From: Candidatus Accumulibacter propinquus
GTDB lineage: Bacteria > Pseudomonadota > Gammaproteobacteria > Burkholderiales > Rhodocyclaceae
Assembly (NCBI GenBank): GCA_016714935.1
Contig: JADKBU010000021.1
Coordinates: forward strand, 1-64,000
DNA: 64,000 nucleotides
Reading direction: 5' to 3'
Part shown: positions 1-6,564 of the stretch, piece by piece
Layout of the letters: each line of letters starts with the position of its first letter
Numbering within the stretch: the stretch's first letter is position 1
Made by a program: the position numbers and the translations under genes
Notes under the pieces: generated by a model
Told to the model about the DNA's origin: nothing
The model's database searches: none
Seen by the model: only the letters and a program-made list of their open reading frames with translations

Positions 1-391
1 TCTTCCAGATGGCCATCTGAACTTCACCGTAGTTATACTGGCCGCCGAACTTGGCATCTGAGGTCAGGTTCTGCGACAGCAACCAATTAATCTGATCCAC
101 TTTAGTTTGGTCTAGCGAAGGTGCACCCGCTGCACCAACCGGCAAAAAGGATGGAACTACGTTGCCAGCATAGTTGTCGGCGGAATAGGTCGTCGGCGAC
201 ACCTTGATGGTTTGCAACGGAGTAAGGCAGTACGCGTCGTAAACGCCGTTGGGAAGCTGAGTATCGATGCTGTCCGTGACGATCATGTCGAAGAAGCTTG
301 GCGCGCCCAAATCCGGCTGCCCATTGGTCTGATAAGCGGTGCCGGCAACGTTGGTGGCTGAAGAGGTTACGCGAATGGTGAATGTGCTCAT
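1..391 (-). CDS. Putative surface/secreted protein with thioester-domain-like region (3' end outside window)
   Basis: An open frame runs from an ATG at 391 to the window edge with no stop (130 codons visible), so the gene continues to the left. There is no N-terminal signal peptide: it begins MSTFTIRVTSSATN. It carries a YCL motif near residue 54 and a later segment with NYGEVQMAIWK. A cysteine followed by a Q-x-A-I-W-type motif resembles thioester-like modules of large surface proteins, including non-classically exported ones. That assignment is by pattern only. The roughly 700 bases upstream carry no gene, so it starts its own transcript. Function is not established; a repeat-rich type I-secreted adhesin is one possibility. 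Confidence 0.5.
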   Translation of the reverse strand, partial: MSTFTIRVTSSATNVAGTAYQTNGQPDLGAPSFFDMIVTDSIDTQLPNGVYDAYCLTPLQTIKVSPTTYSADNYAGNVVPSFLPVGAAGAPSLDQTKVDQINWLLSQNLTSDAKFGGQYNYGEVQMAIWK

Positions 392-1106
392 GGCTTTGGT
401 CTCTGAGTCGAATACGTTCAAAAAAATAGCTGGGGAGATTCCGTCACGTGTTCCTACGGATACACCTAACTATTGACATTCGGTTCGGCGACGCGGAATT
501 TATGCTGTAATCATCTTAAGGATAGACGACGAGCGCAAATAAAAGCGCCCGCGCCGAGCCCATTAATACAGCCTCTAACACCTCGCCAGGGGCCTTTGTC
601 CCCGCACCGCAGGCGGTCCTCAGGACGTTGAACCCTTCGCTCGCAGGGCCAGCATCGTCATGAAAACCCGGCATCTCATGAATGACACGGTACTCATGAG
701 AGGTTCCTCCTGACTAAGACCTGCCACCCCACGAAACGGCGCTTGAAAGGTCAAAAGCAAAACTTGCGCCAGAAAATTAATATTGATTTAGCAAATTTTT
801 TCGACTGGATTGACCAACTAGTGGCCATCAACGTGTAAAGTTTTTCGACATGTCGACCGTATTTCTTCGCGATGCAGTGGATGCCTGCGGATGATGAAGT
901 CTCAGCGTTCCCTATGCTGCGCCCGCGCCGCTCGCGTTTTATCCCTGTTCGCCGCGGCACGCTCCACCTGTGCTTCTGTTTGTTCGTCACGCTCGTGCTC
1001 ATTTCGCGTGCAACCCTCGCAGCCCTTCGTGGAGGCAAATCGCCCTTGTCCTACTATCCGAATTCCCGGGGCCAGAACTCTCCGATACAACATTCCCCCC
1101 ACTTGC
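392..1106. other. Non-coding stretch between surface-protein gene and acuI
   Basis: No convincing gene was found. The short open frames here overlap one another on both strands and have arginine-rich, low-complexity translations. A perfect 8-bp inverted repeat lies at 674-681/694-701. The 760-860 part is more AT-rich than the surrounding genes. It holds the downstream flank of acuI and the upstream region of the surface-protein gene. Confidence 0.5.
674..701. repeat. Perfect 8-bp inverted repeat, 12-nt spacer
   Basis: TCTCATGA at 674-681 is mirrored by TCATGAGA at 694-701. It lies about 280 bases upstream of the surface-protein start. It could be an operator dyad or a small hairpin; no T-run follows on either strand, so a terminator is less likely. 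Confidence 0.4.
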
Positions 1107-2090
1107 TCAACGATTCACATCAACCACCACCCGCCCCCGCACCTTGCCTTCGAGCAGTTGCGGCGCCAGCGCGACAACTTCCGAGAGAGCGATTTCATGG
1201 CTGATGGCATCGAGGCGGGCGATGTCGATGTCGCGGGCGAGACGTTCCCAGGCTTCCTGCCGTACGGCCAGCGGCGCCATGACGCTGTCGATCCCGTAGA
1301 GCGTAACGCCGCGCAGGATGAAGGGCGCGACTGTGGCCGGGAAATCCATTCCCTGCGCCAGGCCGCAGGCTGCCACGGCGCCGCGGTAGCGGGTGGTGGC
1401 GCAGGCGTTGGCCAGGGTGTGGCTGCCGACGCTGTCGATCACGCCGGCCCAGCGCTCCTTGCCGATCGGCTTGCCTGGCGCTGACAGTTCCTGACGATCG
1501 ATGACCGCCGCCGCGCCGATCGATTGGAGGTACGCGGCTTCCGCCACGCGGCCGGTCGAGGCCACGACCCGGTAGCCGAGTCTGGCGAGCAGCGCGATGC
1601 TGACGCTGCCGACGCCGCCGCTGGCGCCGGTGACCAGAATCTCGCCGTCCTGCGGCCGGATGCCGTGCTTTTCGAGAGCCAGCACGCAGAGCATCGCGGT
1701 ATAGCCGGCGGTGCCGATGGCCATCGCCTGGCGCGGTGTCAGCTTCGCCGGCAGCGGCACCAGCCATTCGCCCTGCAGGCGCGCCATTTGCGCGAGGCCA
1801 CCGCAATGCGTCTCGCCGACGCCCCAGCCGTTCAGCAGCACCTGATCACCAACCTTCCACGCCGGGTTGCTGCTCTCGATCACCGTGCCGGCAAGATCGA
1901 TCCCCGGCACCATCGGAAAGCGGCGGACCACCGGCGCCTTGCCGGTAATCGCCAGGGCGTCCTTGTAGTTGAGCGTCGACCACTCGACACGCACGCTGAC
2001 GTCGCCTGCCGGCAACACCGCGTCGTCGATATCCTGCAACTGCGCCCGGTAACCGGCTTCATCCCTGGTGATCAGGATGCCCTTGAACAT
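1107..2090 (-). CDS. acuI: Zinc-independent medium-chain oxidoreductase, AcuI/YhdH type (acrylyl-CoA reductase family)
   Basis: 327 aa. The protein starts MFKGILITRD and matches the YhdH/AcuI branch of MDR quinone-oxidoreductase-like enzymes, NADPH-dependent reductases of acryloyl-CoA-type substrates. The substrate loop NYKDALAITGK is near residue 45. The Rossmann motif GASGGVGSVSIALL lies in the middle third. No zinc-binding cysteine cluster is present. The ATG at 2090 has a strong ribosome site (AAGGAGA) 5-6 bases upstream. The frame is also open upstream through the poly-C tract into lysR, but homology and the ribosome site favour this start. It could supply propionyl-CoA from acryloyl-CoA; the physiological substrate is inferred. 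Confidence 0.88.
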   Translation of the reverse strand: MFKGILITRDEAGYRAQLQDIDDAVLPAGDVSVRVEWSTLNYKDALAITGKAPVVRRFPMVPGIDLAGTVIESSNPAWKVGDQVLLNGWGVGETHCGGLAQMARLQGEWLVPLPAKLTPRQAMAIGTAGYTAMLCVLALEKHGIRPQDGEILVTGASGGVGSVSIALLARLGYRVVASTGRVAEAAYLQSIGAAAVIDRQELSAPGKPIGKERWAGVIDSVGSHTLANACATTRYRGAVAACGLAQGMDFPATVAPFILRGVTLYGIDSVMAPLAVRQEAWERLARDIDIARLDAISHEIALSEVVALAPQLLEGKVRGRVVVDVNR

Positions 2091-2232
2091 GTTGATTCTC
2101 CTTTGCTGTGGGAACGTGAGGTGGTGTTGCGGTTCGCCGGCGCGCCGACGCCGGCGACGCGCGCCGCGGACACCCGGCGCGCCAGATCCTGCCCGAAGCA
2201 AAGGTCCAAACGCCCGCCGGCCACCTGTCAAT

Positions 2233-3215
2233 TTACGTCCCCCCCCCGCCACCACCCCCCCTGCCAGCCCCCCCCCGCCCCCCCGCCTGCAGGGAATGAA
2301 CGACCACTCGATCTGGTCGCTGCGCTCGCAGCCCGCGGTCATCGCCCGGCACAGGTCGATGAACTCGCGCATGCCGACAGTCTGGAACTTTCGCCGCTGC
2401 CAGAGGAACTGAAAATCGCGCCGCAGATCGAGCTCGGGCGTCTCGATCGCGACCAGGCTGCCGCGCCGGAAGGCCTCGCGCAGCGCCAGGCGTGAAATGC
2501 AGCCGATGCCGAGGCCGAACTCGACGGCACGCTTGATCGCCTCGGTATGCTCCAGTTCCAGGCGGATATTCATGGCCGAATGGTGGTGGCGCAGCGCCTG
2601 GTCGAGCGTCTCGCGCGTCCCCGAACCCGGCTCCCGGACGATCCACGCTTCACCGGCCAGTTCCGCGAGCGTCGCCGAGCCGCGGCGCGCCAGCGGGTGC
2701 GCCGGCGCGCAGAACACCACCAGCTCGTCGGCCACCCAGGGTTCGACATGCAGGTCGGGGTGCCGGCAAGTGCCTTCGATCAGCCCCAGATCGAACTCAT
2801 GGCGCACCAACTGGTCGATGATCGCCGCCGTGTTGTGCACCCGCAACTGCAGCGTGCTCTCCGGGTGGCGCTTGAGAAAATCGGCGACGATCAGCGTCGC
2901 CAGGTAGTTGCCGATGGTCAGCGTCGCACCGATGCGCAACAGGCCGTAGCCGGCGCGGCCTTCGAGGACGTTTTCGATGGCCGCCGCACGCTCGATCAAT
3001 TCGACCGCCTGCGGCAGCAGCGCCTGTCCGAGTTCGTTCAGGCGCAGCGTCTTGCCGAACCTGTCGAAGAGCTGCGTGTCGTATTGTCGTTCAAGTTCGG
3101 CGAGCGCCGTGCTGGTCGCCGACTGCGACAGTGCCAGCGTCGCGGCGGCACGCGAAACGCTCTCGTGGCGGGCCACCTCCACAAAGATACGGAGCTGCCG
3201 CAAGCTGAATCGCAT
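2233..3215 (-). CDS. LysR-family regulator, FinR/YeiE-like (3' end uncertain)
   Basis: Starts MRFSLRQLRIFVEVARHES with a winged helix-turn-helix in residues 1-60. It continues LRIGATLTIGNYLA, typical of the YeiE/FinR branch, through a LysR substrate-binding domain to about residue 300. The gene is divergent from fpr; in Pseudomonas FinR activates the adjacent ferredoxin-NADP reductase gene, so the same role is likely. The 3' end enters four C-runs. As written there is no stop in this frame and it reads into acuI, giving a 702-codon frame. A one-step slip in the runs would end it at a TAA at 2233-2235, and that end is used here. Confidence 0.75.
2239..2284. repeat. Four clustered poly-C runs (9, 7, 9, 7) at lysR/acuI junction
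   Basis: C9 at 2239-2247, C7 at 2255-2261, C9 at 2268-2276 and C7 at 2278-2284 lie within 46 bases. On the coding (minus) strand these are G-runs at the end of lysR. Such tracts are prone to polymerase slippage and to sequencing error. They decide whether lysR stops at 2233 or stays open into acuI. Confidence 0.85.
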
Positions 3216-3314
3216 ATCCAGTTTCCAGATATCGTTTATTCAAAAAACCACTTTTACAAATATAACATGAGCCCCTACGATGCTCCGGGTCAACCGCACA
3301 ACAAGGGCAAGACC
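3216..3314. promoter_or_regulatory. Divergent lysR/fpr control region
   Basis: This 99-base gap is AT-rich compared with its neighbours and separates divergent lysR and fpr. A -10-like TATAAC (3261-3266) faces fpr; if used, transcription begins close to 3272, which makes the upstream ATG at 3267 an unlikely start. The gap is the expected binding site of the LysR protein. No exact operator is assigned. Confidence 0.45.
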
Positions 3315-4091
3315 ATGAGCAACTTTTCCGCGCAACGCGTCCTCTCGGTGCATCACTGGAACGAGAGTCTGTTCAGCTTCCGCACCACGCGCGACCCCGG
3401 CCTGCGTTTCATCAACGGGCAGTTCCTGATGATCGGCCTGCCCCAGGAGGGCCGCCCGCTGACCCGCGCGTACAGCATCGCCAGCGCCAATCACGACGAA
3501 TACCTCGAATTCTTCAGCATCAAGGTTCCCGACGGTCCGCTGACCTCGAAGCTGCAGCACCTGGCGGTCGGCGACGAAATCGTCGTCAGCCGCAAGCCGA
3601 CCGGGACACTGGTCCTGCGCGACCTGCGACCGGGCCAGAACCTCTACCTGCTGGCCACCGGCACCGGCCTGGCGCCATTCATCAGCCTGATCCAGGACCC
3701 GGAGACCTACGAGCGTTTCGAGAAGGTGGTGCTGATCCATGGCGTGCGCTGGGTGAAGGACCTGGCTTACAGCGATTTCATCCGTGAAGAGTTGCCGCGG
3801 CACGAGTTCTTCGCCGACCTGGTGCGTGACAAGCTGATCTACTACCCGACCGTGACCCGTGAGGCGTTCCGCAATCAGGGCCGCATCACGCAACTGGTCG
3901 ACAGCGGCCGGCTGTTCGCCGACATCGGCCTGCCGCCACTCGACCCGGCACGCGACCGGGCGATGGTCTGCGGCAGCCCGGCAATGATCAAGGACTGCTG
4001 CGGCCTGCTCGACACGCGCGGCTTCCAGGTTTCGCCGTATATCGGCGCGCAGGGTGACTACGTGATCGAGCGCGCCTTCGTCGACAAGTAG
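3315..4091 (+). CDS. fpr: Ferredoxin--NADP(+) reductase
   Basis: 258 aa, cytosolic FAD flavoprotein moving electrons between NADPH and ferredoxin or flavodoxin. The FAD-binding motif TRAYSIAS is near residue 52. The nucleotide-binding region LLATGTGLAPFISLI follows around residue 115, and the C-terminal part has MVCGSPAMIKD. Length and the ending IERAFVDK fit bacterial subclass I Fpr. The ATG at 3315 matches the family start (MSNFSAQRVLSVHHW). An in-frame ATG at 3267 would add 16 poorly conserved residues. It is divergent from a FinR-like regulator, as in pseudomonads where the pair answers oxidative stress. Confidence 0.93.
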   Translation: MSNFSAQRVLSVHHWNESLFSFRTTRDPGLRFINGQFLMIGLPQEGRPLTRAYSIASANHDEYLEFFSIKVPDGPLTSKLQHLAVGDEIVVSRKPTGTLVLRDLRPGQNLYLLATGTGLAPFISLIQDPETYERFEKVVLIHGVRWVKDLAYSDFIREELPRHEFFADLVRDKLIYYPTVTREAFRNQGRITQLVDSGRLFADIGLPPLDPARDRAMVCGSPAMIKDCCGLLDTRGFQVSPYIGAQGDYVIERAFVDK

Positions 4092-4180
4092 CCGCTCCGC
4101 ACGGCCGGCGCTCGCCGATCAGCGCCGTTGGCCAAGGGTGCGAATGAAACTATGGTCGCGCGGGCATTGCCGATATTGAC

Positions 4181-4220
4181 CTCCCTCCCCTTCAAGGGGA
4201 GGGTCGGGGTGGGGATGGGG
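4181..4220 (+). repeat. Left 40-bp inverted-repeat arm of DUF559 unit
   Basis: This arm is the reverse complement of 4633-4672 with one mismatch in 40 positions. Its outer half is itself a hairpin, CCCTCCCCTT against AAGGGGAGGG, and its inner half is G-rich. It overlaps the 3' end and stop codon of the DUF559 gene. Composition and structure resemble REP/palindromic elements. Confidence 0.85.
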
Positions 4221-4599
4221 TCAACAGCGAAGCAGCATCCCCGGATTCGTGTTGCAACGCCATCCAGATAGCCTCTACCACTGCGTCAGTTTCCTGTAAC
4301 ACCTGGTTGTTCCAAAATCGCATGATGCGGAAGCCGGCCTCATGCAGTCGGCGATCACGCACCTGATCTGCCTCACAGTCTTGGTGCTGGCCGCCATCGA
4401 CCTCCACTATCAACCGCATTTCCAGGCACACGAAATCGAGCACGTACTCCAGGAACGGATGCTGGCGGCGGAATTTGAAGCCCGTCATCTGCCGACCGCG
4501 CAGATATTTCCACAAGCGATTTTCAGCATCGGTCATGTGGGTTCGCAGCTTTTTCTGAAGCGCGTTGTCGAGAACCGAACGATTCGTCTGCCCCTTCAT
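4192..4599 (-). CDS. DUF559 (Vsr-fold) endonuclease-like protein
   Basis: 135 aa. The core is LRTHMTDAENRLWKYLRGRQ, FRRQHPFLEYVLDFVC and IVEVDGGQHQ, typical of the DUF559 family, which shares the PD-(D/E)XK nuclease fold with very-short-patch repair enzymes. The active-site-like D (in LDFVC), E and D (in VEVDGG) are present. Biochemical function of the family is not settled. Its last 10 or so codons (TPSPPRPSP) and stop lie inside the left inverted-repeat arm, and the right arm starts 34 bases upstream of its ATG. The gene and its flanks therefore form one unit that may have moved as a cassette. Confidence 0.88.
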   Translation of the reverse strand: MKGQTNRSVLDNALQKKLRTHMTDAENRLWKYLRGRQMTGFKFRRQHPFLEYVLDFVCLEMRLIVEVDGGQHQDCEADQVRDRRLHEAGFRIMRFWNNQVLQETDAVVEAIWMALQHESGDAASLLTPSPPRPSP

Positions 4600-4632
4600 A
4601 CACCTATTCCATTGTCCATTCCTGCTCCGCTA

Positions 4633-4672
4633 CCCCATCCCCACCCCGTCCCTCCCCTTGAAGGGGAGGGAG
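4633..4672 (+). repeat. Right 40-bp inverted-repeat arm of DUF559 unit
   Basis: Mirror of 4181-4220 with one mismatch (G-T-C here where the other arm predicts G-A-C). It contains the hairpin CCCTCCCCTT-G-AAGGGGAGGG. It lies directly upstream of the DUF559 start and may also carry or shape its promoter. Confidence 0.85.
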
Positions 4673-4797
4673 TGCGTCCCCCGAATCTCCGTTGAAACGG
4701 AAGGCAAATTGATATTATCGGCCAACTCTTTCATTTGCACCCGTTGACCAAGGTGGCGAGCCATTGCCGGTCAGTCTCGGGTAGACTTGCGTATCTC

Positions 4798-4819
4798 GGG
4801 CGCGCCACAGGGCGCGCCC
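4798..4819 (+). other. Strong GC hairpin in ettA leader
   Basis: GGGCGCGCC (4798-4806) pairs with GGCGCGCCC (4811-4819) around the loop ACAG, ending 28 bases before the ettA ATG. A -10-like TAGACT at 4782-4787 would place transcript start just before the stem, making it a 5'-end structure. It could instead be a terminator of upstream transcription, since a pyrimidine-rich stretch follows. The role is inferred. Confidence 0.45.
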
Positions 4820-4847
4820 GCCTCCCTTTCACCTCTGACCGACTGCC

Positions 4848-6512
4848 ATGGCTCAATACGTATTCACGATGAACCGCGTGGGCAAGATCGTCCCGCCCAA
4901 GCGCCAGATCATCAAGGACATCTCGCTCTCCTTCTTCCCCGGCGCCAAGATCGGCCTGCTCGGCCTCAATGGTTCGGGCAAATCGACGGTGCTGCGCATC
5001 ATGGCCGGCGTCGACAAGGACATCATCGGCGAAGCGACGCCGATGCCGAATCTCAGGATCGGCTACCTGCCGCAGGAACCGCAGCTCGACCCGGTGCAGA
5101 CCGTCCGCCAGGAAATCGAGTCGGGTCTCGGTGAAGTATTCCAGGCGCAGGCCAGGCTCGAAGCGGTATACGCCGCCTACGCCGAAGCGGACGCCGATTT
5201 CGATCAACTCGCCGAGGAACAGGCTCGCCTCGAAGCGATCATCGCCACGGCCGGATCGGACCTCGACAGCCAGCTCGAACTCGCCGCCGACGCCTTGCGC
5301 CTGCCGGCGTGGGATGCGCTGATCGGCACGCTGTCCGGCGGCGAGAAGCGCCGCGTCGCGCTGTGCAAGCTGCTGCTCTCGAAGCCGGACATGTTGTTGC
5401 TCGACGAACCGACCAACCATCTCGACGCCGAATCGGTGGACTGGCTCGAACAGTTCCTGGTCCGTTTTCCCGGCACAGTGGTCGCCGTCACGCACGATCG
5501 CTACTTCCTCGACAACGCTGCCGAGTGGATTCTCGAACTCGACCGTGGCCACGGCATCCCCTGGAAGGGCAATTACTCGAGCTGGCTGGAGCAGAAGGAA
5601 GCGCGCCTGGAAACCGAGGGGCGCCAGGAGGCCGGCCGCATCAAGGCGATGAAGCAGGAACTCGAGTGGGTGCGCCAGAACCCGAAAGCCCGGCAGGCCA
5701 AGAGCAAGGCGCGCCTGTCGCGGTTCGAGGAGCTGTCCAGCGTCGAATACCAGAAGCGCAACGAAACGCAGGAGATCTTCATCCCGGTCGGCGAGCGCCT
5801 GGGCGGCAAGGTCATCGAATTCAGGGACGTCAGCAAGTCCTTCGGTGAACGCCTGCTGATCGACAAGCTCAGCTTCAACGTGCCGCCGGGTGCGATCGTC
5901 GGCATCATCGGCCCGAACGGCGCCGGCAAATCGACGCTGTTCCGCATGCTGATCGGCCAGGAGCAGCCGGACTCCGGCGAAATCGAGATCGGCAACACCG
6001 TCCGGCTCGCCTACGTCGACCAGAGCCGCGATTGCCTCGACGGCGACAAGACGGTCTTCGAAGAGATCTCCGGGGGGGCAGAACTGCTGACCGTCGGCAA
6101 GTACGAAACGCCCGCGCGCGCCTACATCGGCCGCTTCAACTTCAAGGGGGGCGACCAGCAGAAACGCGTCGGCCAACTCTCGGGCGGCGAGCGCGGTCGC
6201 CTGCACATGGCCAAGACGCTGATCGCCGGCGGCAACGTGCTGCTGCTCGACGAGCCGTCGAACGACCTCGACGTCGAAACGCTGCGCGCGCTCGAAGACG
6301 CGCTGCTCGAATTTGCCGGCAGCGTGCTGGTCATCTCGCACGACCGCTGGTTCCTCGACCGCATCTGCACGCACATCCTGGCCTGCGAGAGCGATTCGCA
6401 ATGGAGCTTCTTCAGCGGCAACTACCACGAGTACGAAGAAGACAAGAAGCGTCGCCTCGGCGAGGAGGCGGCCAAGCCGAAGCGGATTCGCTACAAGCCG
6501 ATCACGCGCTAG
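4848..6512 (+). CDS. ettA: Energy-dependent translational throttle protein EttA (ABC-F ATPase)
   Basis: 554 aa, the usual EttA length. Two ABC ATPase domains lie in tandem. The first has Walker A GLNGSGKST, signature LSGGEKRR and LLLDEPTNHLDAESV; the second has GPNGAGKST, LSGGERGR and LLLDEPSNDLDVETL. They are joined by a basic linker rich in K/R (about residues 245-310). There are no membrane segments, so it is a ribosome-acting factor, not a transporter. EttA binds the ribosomal E site and gates the first elongation step according to ATP/ADP ratio. The N-terminus MAQYVFTMNRVGK is diagnostic. It stands alone between DUF559 and a convergent radical SAM gene. Confidence 0.95.
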   Translation: MAQYVFTMNRVGKIVPPKRQIIKDISLSFFPGAKIGLLGLNGSGKSTVLRIMAGVDKDIIGEATPMPNLRIGYLPQEPQLDPVQTVRQEIESGLGEVFQAQARLEAVYAAYAEADADFDQLAEEQARLEAIIATAGSDLDSQLELAADALRLPAWDALIGTLSGGEKRRVALCKLLLSKPDMLLLDEPTNHLDAESVDWLEQFLVRFPGTVVAVTHDRYFLDNAAEWILELDRGHGIPWKGNYSSWLEQKEARLETEGRQEAGRIKAMKQELEWVRQNPKARQAKSKARLSRFEELSSVEYQKRNETQEIFIPVGERLGGKVIEFRDVSKSFGERLLIDKLSFNVPPGAIVGIIGPNGAGKSTLFRMLIGQEQPDSGEIEIGNTVRLAYVDQSRDCLDGDKTVFEEISGGAELLTVGKYETPARAYIGRFNFKGGDQQKRVGQLSGGERGRLHMAKTLIAGGNVLLLDEPSNDLDVETLRALEDALLEFAGSVLVISHDRWFLDRICTHILACESDSQWSFFSGNYHEYEEDKKRRLGEEAAKPKRIRYKPITR

Positions 6513-6564
6513 CCGGCACGCGCCTGGCCGACTGCTTGCGGTCGGGCGCCGAAGCCGCCGCCGG

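Noticed and set aside
751..1038. Small minus-strand open frame of 95 codons
   Set aside because: No family, no ribosome site of note, low-complexity basic start; kept as non-coding.
2547..3314. N-terminal extension of fpr across lysR
   Set aside because: It is antisense to lysR and not found in Fpr proteins.
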